In this document: in pieces, positions 42,385 through 52,589 of the stretch | Numbering within the stretch: position 1 is the first letter of the stretch | How the letters are laid out: each line of letters opens with the position of its first letter | Assembly (NCBI GenBank): GCA_024405895.1 | Contig: JAKSNW010000003.1 | Coordinates: 1-64,000 of the forward strand | Source: Paludibacteraceae bacterium | GTDB taxonomy: Bacteria; Bacteroidota; Bacteroidia; Bacteroidales; Paludibacteraceae | Length of the DNA stretch: 64,000 nucleotides | Direction of reading: 5' to 3' | Program-made: the position numbers and the translations under genes | The notes under the pieces: generated by a model | Told to the model about the DNA's origin: nothing | Seen by the model: only the letters and a program-made list of their open reading frames with translations | Database searches by the model: none

Positions 42385-43644
42385 TTATCGCTCGCTACGC
42401 ATGGTAAGTTTTACCATTTCTATACGGTTATTTGTAGCCTGAAGCACCTTGAACTGAAAGTTCTCAACTGTTATTATATCGTTGAGTTTCGGGAATTTTT
42501 CGTAGTAATGAAGAATAAGACCAGCCACAGTCATATAATCATCAGATTCTGGGAGATCGAGTTCAAAGCTTTGATTGATGGCATCAATCTCTGCTCTGCC
42601 GCTAAAGAGATACTCGTTAGCAGATGTCTTTTTCATAACAACGTTTACAGTATCGTGTTCGTCTTCAATCTCACCGAAGATTTCTTCCATGATGTCTTCC
42701 AGTGTAACAATGCCTGCTGTACCGCCAAATTCATCAACAACGACAGCGATACTTTTCTTCTCTGCCATAAATGTATCCATCAGTTTGCTTGCAGCCATTG
42801 TTTCTGGAACAACCGGAAGCACACGGATATGTTCACGCCAATCTGTTGGACGGCGGAAGAGGTCAGACGAATGGAAATAGCCAATGATATTATCAACACT
42901 TTCGTTGAAAATCAATATTTTTGAAAAGCCCGTATTGATAAAGGCTTCTTTAAGGTCTTCAATTGTAGTAGTTGCCACGTCTAAGGCAACAATTTCTGTA
43001 CGGGGGACGATGCAATCGCGAAGTTTTACATTGGAAAAGTCGAGTGCGTTGTGAAATATGCGTACATCATTATCCACCTCATCAGGTGACTTTGCCTGTT
43101 CGATGGAGTCGTTCACCAGATAATCCAAATCCACCTTGTTCAGCTGAGTATTCTTATCCGCTTTTTTGATGTGAAACATTCTAAGCAGGAGAGAAGATAT
43201 CAAGGTAGTAAATTTCGAAAGCGGATATAATATTATATAAAAGAGTGAAAGAAGTGGCGAGAACACTTTTATCCATTGGTTAGCATTGCCACGGAAAACG
43301 GTTTTAGGGATAAACTCGCCAACAAACAACACAATGATTGTCGCAGCCAACGTCTGAACAAGTACCACTAACACTGGGTTATACAGAACTTGAGTGAGAT
43401 AGGGATCCAACAAATCAGCCATCTTCATACTATAAATAACAAGGACTATATTATTGCCAACTACCATAGTGGTAATAAACTGGTCCTTATGACTATAGAA
43501 CAAAGCAAGCAAACGAGAGAGCAAACCTTTTTTCTGATGGTCAAGTTCGAATCTCAATTTGCTGGATGAAACGAAAGCAATCTCCATGCCCGAGAAAAAG
43601 GCAGAGAGAATCAATGCAACGGCTATGACAATATAGATATTCAA
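42385..43644 (-). CDS. CNNM/CBS/CorC-domain membrane protein (hemolysin C family)
   Basis: 419 residues. A DUF21 (CNNM) membrane domain spans about 1-190 (AFFSGMEIAFVSSSKLRFELDHQKKG, GEFIPKTVFRGNANQWIKVFSPLLSLFY). A CBS pair spans about 205-330 (VPRTEIVALDVATTTIEDLKEAFINTGFSKILIFNES, AVVVDEFGGTAGIVTLEDIMEEIFGEI). The C-terminal CorC_HlyC domain follows (NEYLFSGRAEIDAIN). Members act in Mg2+/Co2+ efflux. Bacteroidota GldE is a relative, and its link to gliding/type IX secretion makes a GldE-like role possible. Confidence 0.9.
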   Translation of the reverse strand: MNIYIVIAVALILSAFFSGMEIAFVSSSKLRFELDHQKKGLLSRLLALFYSHKDQFITTMVVGNNIVLVIYSMKMADLLDPYLTQVLYNPVLVVLVQTLAATIIVLFVGEFIPKTVFRGNANQWIKVFSPLLSLFYIILYPLSKFTTLISSLLLRMFHIKKADKNTQLNKVDLDYLVNDSIEQAKSPDEVDNDVRIFHNALDFSNVKLRDCIVPRTEIVALDVATTTIEDLKEAFINTGFSKILIFNESVDNIIGYFHSSDLFRRPTDWREHIRVLPVVPETMAASKLMDTFMAEKKSIAVVVDEFGGTAGIVTLEDIMEEIFGEIEDEHDTVNVVMKKTSANEYLFSGRAEIDAINQSFELDLPESDDYMTVAGLILHYYEKFPKLNDIITVENFQFKVLQATNNRIEMVKLTMRSER

Positions 43645-43656
43645 GCAGTTTGAAAA

Positions 43657-44253
43657 TTAAATTCCATCCTCATCATCTTGATTGATTGGGATGATGCCCT
43701 GAGGCAAAAGTATTCGATAGTTGGTAAATGTCTGGTTCGATTCGAAACCTTTACCTGTTATCTTAAGGTTTTGACGATAGATTACGATGGTGGAGTCGGA
43801 ATAAATCCGTTCCATCTGCTGATCCCAATATAACTCTGGAGTTTCAAAACGTTCGCCTTCAAGGTTGGTACATTTCACATTACCTTTAAGATACCACAGC
43901 TTCTTTTCGCTCCAGAATGTTGCCTGGTCACAGTCAATCTGAGCATCTACATTATAATTTGGATCGAATCGGTCGAAATGCAATCCTTTAGAAAACGACC
44001 AATATGGTTCCTGTGCATGTTCGTAGATTTCCCACAAAGGTGTGGTCAAACGGTAACGTGTAATTCCAGAGTCAGACACCGTGGTCGTAACATCTACAGC
44101 CCTTAGGGTTGGAGTTAGTGCACGGTCTTCAACAGAGTCTGTAAACTCATGCACTTTCTTATGACATGAGTCTAAACAAAAAAGCATAACAACCGCCAAC
44201 ATGACGGTTGCTATACTATTTTTTATCAAATTGTTATGGTTGTCTTCTGCCAT
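43657..44253 (-). CDS. lptC: LPS export protein LptC
   Basis: 198 residues. A hydrophobic N-terminal segment ends at LDSC (about 26-29), so it may be lipid-anchored rather than spanning. The LptC beta-jellyroll follows: LRAVDVTTTVSDSGITRYRLTTPLWEIYE, FDPNYNVDAQIDCDQATFWSEKKLWYLKGNVKCTNLEGERFETPELYWDQQMERIYSDSTIVI. It carries LPS from LptBFG to LptA across the periplasm. Placed between the TPR gene (9 bp) and the corC gene (12 bp), the usual Bacteroidota order. Confidence 0.92.
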   Translation of the reverse strand: MAEDNHNNLIKNSIATVMLAVVMLFCLDSCHKKVHEFTDSVEDRALTPTLRAVDVTTTVSDSGITRYRLTTPLWEIYEHAQEPYWSFSKGLHFDRFDPNYNVDAQIDCDQATFWSEKKLWYLKGNVKCTNLEGERFETPELYWDQQMERIYSDSTIVIYRQNLKITGKGFESNQTFTNYRILLPQGIIPINQDDEDGI

Positions 44254-44262
44254 CGAGGCATA

Positions 44263-45633
44263 TTAGTTTCTCGCACGAACGGTAGTGGTTCTTCCTATCC
44301 AACCACCTACGGTATATGAGCCACCAATCTTCAATTCTGGATGCATGAAGATTTCATCCTTTTTAGGGAAGTTTGCCATATATGAGCCGATGAGTTTGTT
44401 GGCTGCATCTGCGCAAGATGGGTCAACACTCTTAGCTTTCTGAAGCATATCTACAGCAACCCAGTAACGTGAGCGGTTAAGGATTGGGTCATCAGATACG
44501 GTTGCACCTGAGTAGCAGATAGCGATGATGATATAAGCTTGACCGTTATTTGGTTCAAATTCAAGAGTTTTTTGAGCGTATTGATAACCGCTGCTATAGC
44601 TCTTCATATTGTTTGTGTAAATTTGAGCAATCTTGAAGTAAGCATCTGCTTTATCTTCTTTGTCGGTTGCCAATTTGGCAGCTTCCTCAAACATCGAAAT
44701 TGCCTTGCTATAAGCACCATCTTTGTAGTACATCGCAGCCAAACCATTAGCTGACTCATAAGTTGGAGAGATAGCGTGAGCATATTTTGATGCAGCGAAG
44801 AACACGTCAGACTCACTGCAACGAAGGCGTTTGAAGAAACGGATGACTGTTTTAAGGTAGTCAAGATCAGCTTTATGCTCCTCTACTTTCTCTTTGTAGA
44901 TTTTCTCAAGACCTTCACAGTCAGCAGCACCTGATTGTACGAAGAGAGCATCAAGACCTTGACGGAGTGAAGCATACTCTTCTGCTTTAGTATTGGCAGG
45001 ATCCTTTGAAACAGCATCACAGATGCGAACGGCTTCCATGTAGTCGTTGATAAATGTCTCAACGTCACCAGTACCTGCTTTATATCTTTTGAAAGAAGTA
45101 CTTACGAAGTTTTGGAGGAAACTTGGTTCAGAAGCCAAATCAAGTTTTGAAACACTCTCTTTCAACCAAGCATAAGGGGCATCGGTTTGCTCTGGACGAT
45201 AAACCAAAGCATAGTGAGCTTTCCATGCCATTACAGCAGGAGCTGGAGTTTTGGCATCATTACCAAAGTATTTAACCTGATCGTCATACAGTTTCATCAA
45301 CTGATCAATCAAAGCCTCTTTCTTGGCAGCATCTGCTTCCTGTTCTATTTGCCAGCAAAGGATACGTGAGCCATAGGTATAGATAGCCTTTGAGAGTTGT
45401 GGGCAATCTCTATAAACCTCTTGCCAAGGAGCCAAAGCATCAACGTAGTTTTTGTTTTTGGCAGACTCGTAAAAAAGACTCATATTGATGTTGCATTGCT
45501 CCATATCAACTTCTTTAACTGTTTCTACAGGAGCTTCTGTTTTGTCTTTTTTCTTTTTTGCAGCCATTTCAACTGGAGCGGTTCCGAGAACTGCTGCGCA
45601 AAGTGCAAATGCGAAAAATCTTTTTGTAGTCAT
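44263..45633 (-). CDS. Periplasmic TPR protein
   Basis: 456 residues from ATG 45633 (MTTKRFFAFALCAAVLG). The Met 15 codons upstream is disfavoured because the signal peptide fits the later start (cleavage near EMAA-KKKK). TPR-like helical pairs occur throughout (ANGLAAMYYKDGAYSKAISMFEEAAKLATDKEDKADAYFKIAQIYTNNMKSYSSGYQYAQKTLEFEPNNGQAYIIIAICYSG). In Bacteroidota this protein is regularly encoded between an outer-membrane barrel gene and lptC, suggesting an outer-membrane assembly role, but no function is proven. Confidence 0.85.
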   Translation of the reverse strand: MTTKRFFAFALCAAVLGTAPVEMAAKKKKDKTEAPVETVKEVDMEQCNINMSLFYESAKNKNYVDALAPWQEVYRDCPQLSKAIYTYGSRILCWQIEQEADAAKKEALIDQLMKLYDDQVKYFGNDAKTPAPAVMAWKAHYALVYRPEQTDAPYAWLKESVSKLDLASEPSFLQNFVSTSFKRYKAGTGDVETFINDYMEAVRICDAVSKDPANTKAEEYASLRQGLDALFVQSGAADCEGLEKIYKEKVEEHKADLDYLKTVIRFFKRLRCSESDVFFAASKYAHAISPTYESANGLAAMYYKDGAYSKAISMFEEAAKLATDKEDKADAYFKIAQIYTNNMKSYSSGYQYAQKTLEFEPNNGQAYIIIAICYSGATVSDDPILNRSRYWVAVDMLQKAKSVDPSCADAANKLIGSYMANFPKKDEIFMHPELKIGGSYTVGGWIGRTTTVRARN

Positions 45634-45698
45634 ATCTGTGATTATTTTATTATCGTTTGTTATTGGATTTCCAACCAACCGGTAGGTTTAATGCTACA

Positions 45699-46961
45699 CT
45701 ATTTAATAGTCTGTTTGAAGAACCAGTTTTCGTTGATTGAAATATTAAGTCCGAACTTGAAGTATTGCTCTTTCATCATGTTGGAAGCCTGTGAGCCAAT
45801 ATGTCCATACTCGAAATTGAAATTGACTATAGACTTGATGGTTCTCAAAGGGAAACCAACGCCACAGGTCACACTGATATCATTGGTATTTACACCACGT
45901 ACATTTATATATGATGACGTATAGTTTGCACCGAGACGCCACATCATTCTGTCGACATAACGCTGACCTGTAGGATTGTGGATATACTCTGCGCCTACAC
46001 ACACTTTCATTCTATTATGAAGTGAATCGGTAGCACCGTAGTATTTAGCCTTGGCAAAATCCTGCCACAGCACATCGGCACCTACAGTCCAACGATTGTT
46101 GTGTTTATAGGTGATACCTCCGCCATAGGTTGAAGGGAGTTCAAAGGCAGACTCGTTGGTTGTGGAAATGGTATCAGCCGCAATCGAGGTGATATCAAGT
46201 GTGTTATGCAATTTCGACTTATACTCGTAGATAGCACCTATCACCAATTCATCCTCCTTGCCTATTGGCTGATGATACTGGATACCGAAACGGGTATTGA
46301 AACTACGTACGTGCATATTACTATTGTACGAAGCAGGATAGGCTGGAGAACCTTCATTGGAAGTTACATAGAGATATCTATAGTGGTCTACATTACCAAA
46401 GAGATAGTAGAAATTCGCACCGATAGACACGCGCTTCCAAAGGTTGAAAGACAAACCCAAATACACCTGGTTGATACCGCCATTACCCGCAAAATTGCGT
46501 TTTTGAAGCATGAAGGCACTGTCGTTGACAGGGTTGTTTACTTTCAAGGTATCATCGTAGCCGAACGAATAACCTACAAAAGAGTAAGGCAGAATACCAA
46601 GACTCATACCAGCAATCTTGCCCAATGGGAACTGAATGCCAACATACTCCAAGTTACCCGTGAATGTAGTACGTTGATTAGCACCCGAAGAAAAGTTGGA
46701 AAGCAAGCCAGAAACGCCGACATCAAACAGAAAACTGGTGCTGTCTACACAAGTATATGCAGCAGGGTTGGCAGGGTTGATATTGCCTTTGCTTCTCATA
46801 CCCAAGCTGATACCGCCCATTGACTGGCTTCTGCCAAACACACCGTCCTGAAGTTTACCATAACCAAAACGTGTGTATGGAGAGTTGGTATTATTTTGTG
46901 CATATATCGCCGTTATTGAAAGTGTCAGCAACATGCAAACTGCCAAAAGATATTTCTTCAT
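45699..46961 (-). CDS. Outer-membrane beta-barrel protein
   Basis: 420 residues. Signal peptide (1-21, IYA-QNN), then NSPYTRFGYGKLQDGVFGRSQSMGGISLGMRSKGNINPANPAAYT, the N-terminal signature of a conserved Bacteroidota FadL/PorV-like barrel family. Amphipathic strands continue to the end (VSIGANFYYLFGNVDHYRYLY, WTVGADVLWQDFAKAKYYG, KSIVNFNFEYGHIGSQASNMMKEQYFKFGLNISINENWFFKQTIK). First gene of the envelope block with the TPR protein and LptC. No clear promoter was seen upstream, where a structured region lies. Confidence 0.87.
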   Translation of the reverse strand: MKKYLLAVCMLLTLSITAIYAQNNTNSPYTRFGYGKLQDGVFGRSQSMGGISLGMRSKGNINPANPAAYTCVDSTSFLFDVGVSGLLSNFSSGANQRTTFTGNLEYVGIQFPLGKIAGMSLGILPYSFVGYSFGYDDTLKVNNPVNDSAFMLQKRNFAGNGGINQVYLGLSFNLWKRVSIGANFYYLFGNVDHYRYLYVTSNEGSPAYPASYNSNMHVRSFNTRFGIQYHQPIGKEDELVIGAIYEYKSKLHNTLDITSIAADTISTTNESAFELPSTYGGGITYKHNNRWTVGADVLWQDFAKAKYYGATDSLHNRMKVCVGAEYIHNPTGQRYVDRMMWRLGANYTSSYINVRGVNTNDISVTCGVGFPLRTIKSIVNFNFEYGHIGSQASNMMKEQYFKFGLNISINENWFFKQTIK

Positions 46962-47150
46962 TTACTATATTTATAATTGACATCTCAAACTCCACCTTTT
47001 TCTACGATGGGTTGGACGTGTTATCTTCAAAACAAAATCCACAAGCCGTTGGCAACAGACGCTTGGGAATGTGGAAACACCGTGGTGTTCAGCGATTGGT
47101 TTCTTTTGTACACTGCCCTCTTTAGCCCAATCTACACGGAGAGGTAGGAG
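46962..47150. other. Gene-free, structure-rich gap; possible RNA
   Basis: Complementary segments nest in order: GGG..GTGT (about 47008-47021) with ACAC..CCC (about 47109-47117), ACAAAA (about 47030) with TTTTGT (about 47104), CCACA-AAGC with GCTT..TGTGG (about 47039-47077), then the perfect hairpin AACACC-GT-GGTGTT (about 47079-47093). No coding frame and no consensus promoter were found on either strand. It could be an RNA gene or the long leader of the barrel gene. Confidence 0.4.
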
Positions 47151-47211
47151 AAAAAACCATTAACTATAACGATTCCAAGTCCATTTTATTGTAACTTGGA
47201 ATCGTATAGTT
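47151..47211 (-). terminator. Terminator after the acyl-CoA dehydrogenase gene
   Basis: AACTATAACGATTCCAAGT (47162-47180) pairs with ACTTGGAATCGTATAGTT (about 47194-47211). On the minus strand it is followed by AATGGTTTTTT. Confidence 0.85.
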
Positions 47212-47224
47212 GATGGTATTATTT

Positions 47225-48931
47225 TTATGCCTTATAGTTGGCGATTTGTGATTCGTCGAAGTTCATGATGAAGTTGTTGTGTTTCTCAACCTCGCATTCA
47301 GCGTAGTTGATGAACACGCGGAGAGACTTCTCGAAGAGTTCTGGAGCACGGTTGGTGTCTTGCAACAAGAGGTGACCCATTACAAGATAAGCAGCCATTT
47401 CCATCAAGCGACGAGCAACCAAGTCGTGAAGTTCTGTGTTGTCAGCATCTTTCACACGGTTGGTGCAAGCCTCAAACTTAACAGCCATAGCCTTCAGTCG
47501 ATCCATGATTGAAGCATATTTCTCATCGCAAGCGATAGCCTCAAAGTCGCGGATTGTAGCGAGGTATGAGCCGTTGGTTACGTAGCGGATAGCGGCTACG
47601 GTCTGGAGTTGAGTTGTACCCTCGTAGATAGAGGTGATACGGGCGTCACGATAGATGCGTTGGCAAGCATACTCGAGCATGAAGCCAGAACCGCCGTGAA
47701 CTTGGATACAGTCGTAGGCATTCTGGTTGGCGAACTCTGAGTTCATACCTTTTGCCAATGGAGTGAAGCTGTCGGCGAGTTTTGAGAATTTCTTCATCTC
47801 AGCGCGCTCCTCTGGAGTGAGTTTGCGTTCGCGAGAGATATCCTCGAGAGCTTTATAGATATCAACGTAACGAGCTGTCTGATAAAGGAGAGCACGACCT
47901 GCATCAAGTTTAGCCTTGATGGTAGCAATCATATCGTAAACGGCTGGGAAGTTGATGATTTCCTTACCGAATTGTTTACGGTCTTTAGCGTAAGCGAGTG
48001 CTTCGTTGTAAGCAGCCTGGCTCAAGCCAACTGACTGAGCAGCGATACCGAGACGGGCACCGTTCATCAAAGCCATCACATATTTGATCAAGCCGAGACG
48101 ACGCTCACCACAGAGTTCTGCTTTGGCGTTTTTGTAAACCAATTCGCAGGTTGGTGAACCGTGGATACCGAGTTTGTTCTCGATACGACGAACATTCACA
48201 CCACCTTGACGTTTGTCATAGATGAACATTGACAAGCCACGGCCGTCTTTTGTGCCTTCCTCAGAACGAGCCAAAACGAGGTGGATGTCGGCGTCACCGT
48301 TAGTAATGAAACGTTTTACACCATTGAGCAACCAGCAGCCTTCCTCTTCGCTGTAAGTAGCCTTGAGCATTACAGACTGGAGGTCAGAGCCAGCGTCTGG
48401 TTCGGTCAAGTCCATTGACATGGTCTCACCGGCACAGATGCGTGGGATGAAGCGAGCGTGCTGATCTTCGTTGCCGAACTCGTAGAGAGTCTCGATACAA
48501 TCTTGCAAAGACCAGATGTTGCCGAAGCCAGCGTCAGCGATAGCCACGATTTCAGCACACATGGTGTAAGGCATGATTGGGAAGTTCAAGCCGTTGTATT
48601 TACGTGGCATGGTCATACCGTTCATGCCGGCGTCAACCATAGCCTTGAGGTTCTCAACGGTGCCAGAAGCGTAGTCTACGCGACCGTCGTGGCAGTGAGG
48701 ACCTTCTGCATCAACGCCTTCAGCATTAGGTGCGATGATATTTGCTGTGATGTCGCCTACAACGTCCAACACTTTATCGTATGAATCGATAGCGTCGGCG
48801 TAGTCGATAGGAGCATCAGCGTAGTTGTCTTTATCTCTGTAATCTCTTTCCTTGAGTTGGCAGATGCGCTCCATCAAGGGGTTGTTGAGATGAAACTTGA
48901 GTTCAGGTATTTCAGAATAATAGTTTGCCAT
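47225..48931 (-). CDS. Acyl-CoA dehydrogenase
   Basis: 568 residues, the long form with a C-terminal extension. Flavin-binding block SMDLTEPDAGSDLQSVMLKA (about 170-190), LNGVKRFITNGDADIHLVLARS, the helical C-domain ALMNGARLGIAAQSVGLSQAAYNEALAYAKDRKQFGKEI, and IQVHGGSGFMLEYACQRIYRDARITSIYEGTTQLQ with the catalytic-base Glu region. Electrons should pass to the ETF encoded just upstream. In anaerobes such trios can reduce enoyl-CoA or oxidise acyl-CoA. Direction and substrate are not evident. Confidence 0.95.
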   Translation of the reverse strand: MANYYSEIPELKFHLNNPLMERICQLKERDYRDKDNYADAPIDYADAIDSYDKVLDVVGDITANIIAPNAEGVDAEGPHCHDGRVDYASGTVENLKAMVDAGMNGMTMPRKYNGLNFPIMPYTMCAEIVAIADAGFGNIWSLQDCIETLYEFGNEDQHARFIPRICAGETMSMDLTEPDAGSDLQSVMLKATYSEEEGCWLLNGVKRFITNGDADIHLVLARSEEGTKDGRGLSMFIYDKRQGGVNVRRIENKLGIHGSPTCELVYKNAKAELCGERRLGLIKYVMALMNGARLGIAAQSVGLSQAAYNEALAYAKDRKQFGKEIINFPAVYDMIATIKAKLDAGRALLYQTARYVDIYKALEDISRERKLTPEERAEMKKFSKLADSFTPLAKGMNSEFANQNAYDCIQVHGGSGFMLEYACQRIYRDARITSIYEGTTQLQTVAAIRYVTNGSYLATIRDFEAIACDEKYASIMDRLKAMAVKFEACTNRVKDADNTELHDLVARRLMEMAAYLVMGHLLLQDTNRAPELFEKSLRVFINYAECEVEKHNNFIMNFDESQIANYKA

Positions 48932-48943
48932 TTTCGGAAAGAA

Positions 48944-49963
48944 TTACTTACTGTTTTGTTTATAATATTTAATCATCTTAGGGATAACCTCTTCAACAGT
49001 GCCGTTGATGATGTAGTCGGCGATGGTGTTGATAGGAGCATTCTCATCGTTGTTGATGCTGATGATGATGCCGCTCTCTTTCATGCCGGCAACGTGTTGG
49101 ATGGCACCGCTGATACCGCAAGCGATATATACTTTTGGGCGAACGGTTACACCGGTTTGACCGATCTGAAGGTCGTGTGGAGCAAAGCCTGCGTCGACAG
49201 CAGCACGGCTTGCACCTACCTCACCGTGAATCTCTTTTGCCAAGTCATAGAGCATGTCAAAGCCTTCTTTGCTGCCCATACCGTAACCACCGGCAATGAT
49301 GATTGGAGCACCTTTGAGGTTGTTCTTGGCAGCCTCAACGTGACGTTCCAACACTTTCACTACGTAGTCGGTTTCTGGAACGAATTTGGCAACGTCTTCC
49401 ATGATGGTCTCGCCTTTGTAGTTTTCGTCGAGCACTTCCATCTTCATTACGCCGCTGCGAACGGTTGCCATCTGTGGGCGGTTCTCAGGGTTAACGATGG
49501 TTGCTACGATGTTACCACCGAAAGCAGGACGGATTTGGTAGAGGAGGTTGTCAAAGTGTTTGCCACTCTTCTTGTCGTCGTAAGGACCGATTTCCAAAGA
49601 GGTGCAGTCGGCAGTCAAACCTGAGTGCAAAGCAGAAGAAACGCGAGGACCAAGGTCGCGGCCGATAACGGTAGCGCCCATGAGGCAGATCTGTGGTTTC
49701 TCTTGTTTGAAGAGGTTGACGAGGATAGAGGTGTGAGGTTTTGATGTATATGGGAACAAGCCTTCAGCATCGAAGATATGGAGTTTGTCCACACCGAATT
49801 TGAATACTTGTTTACCGATTTCCTTGATATTGTGACCAGCACAGATAGCTTCAAGCTGAACGCCGAGTTGGTTGGCGAGTTTACGGCCTTTGGTAAGAAG
49901 CTCCAAGCTTACTTCGGCAACTTGTGTGCCTTCTATTTCGCAGTATACAAATACGTTATTCAT
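48944..49963 (-). CDS. etfA: Electron transfer flavoprotein, alpha subunit
   Basis: 339 residues. The N-terminal ETF domain begins NNVFVYCEIEGTQVAEVSLELLTKGRKLANQLG, and the C-terminal FAD domain has APIIIAGGYGMGSKEGFDMLYDLAKEIHGEVGASRAAVDAGFAPHDLQIGQTGVTVRPKVYIACGISGAIQHVAGMKESGIIISINNDENAPI. It receives electrons from the dehydrogenase encoded 12 bp downstream. Its start is 4 bp after the etfB stop. Confidence 0.96.
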   Translation of the reverse strand: MNNVFVYCEIEGTQVAEVSLELLTKGRKLANQLGVQLEAICAGHNIKEIGKQVFKFGVDKLHIFDAEGLFPYTSKPHTSILVNLFKQEKPQICLMGATVIGRDLGPRVSSALHSGLTADCTSLEIGPYDDKKSGKHFDNLLYQIRPAFGGNIVATIVNPENRPQMATVRSGVMKMEVLDENYKGETIMEDVAKFVPETDYVVKVLERHVEAAKNNLKGAPIIIAGGYGMGSKEGFDMLYDLAKEIHGEVGASRAAVDAGFAPHDLQIGQTGVTVRPKVYIACGISGAIQHVAGMKESGIIISINNDENAPINTIADYIINGTVEEVIPKMIKYYKQNSK

Positions 49964-49967
49964 GGCA

Positions 49968-50837
49968 TTATCCTATTGTATGGTTAGCAAGAAGTTCTTT
50001 CATCAAGCCATCGATGTCGCCATCTGAAGCAGTGAGAGTTTTTGACTCTTTGGCTTGGAAAACGATATTCTCCACATTTTTCACTTTGGTTGGAGAACCA
50101 GAGAGACCGCATTGCTGAAGGTCAGCATTGATGTCGGCAGTGCTCCACTGTGTGAGTGTGAGATAAGGTTTCTTTTGATATTCCTCAGCATAAGGGAGGT
50201 TTTCTGGCATTTCCATTGGAGCCATAGCACGTTTGTACTTCAAGAGAAGTTTTGCGTTGCGAGGGCGGCAAGGAGCAGCGCTGCCGTTAACGGTGATAAC
50301 GATTGGAAGTGGACCTTCAACAACCTCAACACCACCGTCGATGTGACGACGAACAGTTACTTTGCCATCTTTGCAGCTAAGAATTTCTTCTGCATAGGTG
50401 ATTTGGGTCAAACCAAGTTTTTCAGCCACCTGAGGACCTACCTGAGCGGTATCGCCATCGATAGCCTGACGGCCGCCGATGATTACATCAGGCATGCCGA
50501 TTTTTTGTATTGCAGTAGCCAAAGCATAAGATGTTGCCAAAGTATCGGCACCGGCAAATGCACGGTCACTGAGAAGATAGCCATTGTCAGCACCACGGAA
50601 GAGGCCTTCGCGGATTACGTCCGCAGCTCTGCCAGGGCCCATGGTCAAAATGCTTACTGTAGAACCAGGGTTTTGGTCTTTAAGACGCAAGGCTTGCTCC
50701 AAAGCGTTGAGGTCTTCAGGGTTGAAGATTGCTGGAAGCGCAGCACGATTCACCGTACCCTCTGGGGTCATGGCGTCTTTGCCCACGTTGCGTGTGTCAG
50801 GTACCTGTTTGGCAAGTACCACAATTTTTAAACTCAT
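49968..50837 (-). CDS. etfB: Electron transfer flavoprotein, beta subunit
   Basis: 289 residues from ATG 50837 (MSLKIVVLAKQVPDTRNVG). The further-upstream in-frame Met would sit closer to the promoter and is less like the family. Blocks LNALEQALRLKD, SILTMGPGRAADVIREGLFRGADNGYLLSDRAFAGADTLATSYALATAIQKIG and GRQAIDGDTAQVGPQVAEKLGL are typical of ETF-beta. First gene of the etfB-etfA-acyl-CoA dehydrogenase operon. Confidence 0.95.
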   Translation of the reverse strand: MSLKIVVLAKQVPDTRNVGKDAMTPEGTVNRAALPAIFNPEDLNALEQALRLKDQNPGSTVSILTMGPGRAADVIREGLFRGADNGYLLSDRAFAGADTLATSYALATAIQKIGMPDVIIGGRQAIDGDTAQVGPQVAEKLGLTQITYAEEILSCKDGKVTVRRHIDGGVEVVEGPLPIVITVNGSAAPCRPRNAKLLLKYKRAMAPMEMPENLPYAEEYQKKPYLTLTQWSTADINADLQQCGLSGSPTKVKNVENIVFQAKESKTLTASDGDIDGLMKELLANHTIG

Positions 50838-51324
50838 ATTCTGTATGTTAGATATTATACTTATTTGCAGCAATCGATTCAGCAGACATTGTCGCAAGGC
50901 GGCAATTCAATCTGACCGAAACTACAAGGTAGTTTTGCCCTTCTACATATTTATATAGAAATTTGCGCTGCAAAGATAAGCATTTCTTGCGAGAAATACA
51001 AATAATTAGGGTCTTGTTTTGTTGTTCGGCAAGGAGATTTTTATAGGTTGTCTTTTTTCTGCAAAGATTCGGTTTATACAATTACTGACAGAGATTTTCC
51101 AGATGTTATTTTTGTCGAAAAACCACACCCTTACAAACGGAAAAACATTTTAAGATGAGAGAATTAGAAGATGGCATTTGGCAGTTGATTTTTGCGCCCG
51201 CATTTTACTCGCTCCGAAACACAGACTTTCATTTTTCCTTTAGTTCCAGACTCCCCTATTTCGATTTTGCCTTTCCGACTTTTCAAGCACACTATTATAT
51301 TTCTTCTTCAGCCATTTGGGTAAT
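50838..51324. other. Gap between etfB and gapA, no gene called
   Basis: It contains the etfB promoter near 50971-51002 and a leader of about 130 nt. A plus-strand frame of 82 codons (51155-51403) runs through the gapA terminator into the end of gapA, has no recognisable family, and is rejected. Confidence 0.5.
50971..51002 (-). promoter_or_regulatory. etfB: Promoter for the ETF/acyl-CoA dehydrogenase operon
   Basis: On the minus strand: TTTG (50999-51002), 20-bp spacer, TATCTTTG (50971-50978). Perfect consensus. Confidence 0.87.
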
Positions 51325-51357
51325 AAAAAAACTCCCACCGGAATCCGGCAGGAGTTT
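51325..51357 (-). terminator. Terminator after gapA
   Basis: AAACTCC (51329-51335) with inner CCGG pairs with GGAGTTT (51351-51357). On the minus strand it is followed by TTTTATTACC. Confidence 0.9.
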
Positions 51358-51392
51358 GTGTTTTATTGTTTCTAAGAGTCTTGTTCTGAAAC

Positions 51393-52427
<1,035 letters not shown>

Positions 52428-52589
52428 TTAATAGTGCTGCAAAGGTAGTCTTTTTTTTCTATTCAGCAATGATTGGACACGTTTTTATTTTCTATGCAAA
52501 AGGATGTCTATTTCAGACTTTTTATCTACCTTTGTACGCTCGAGGTCAAATTGGCCCACAAAGTCACAACTCATTATAGTCAGAACATC

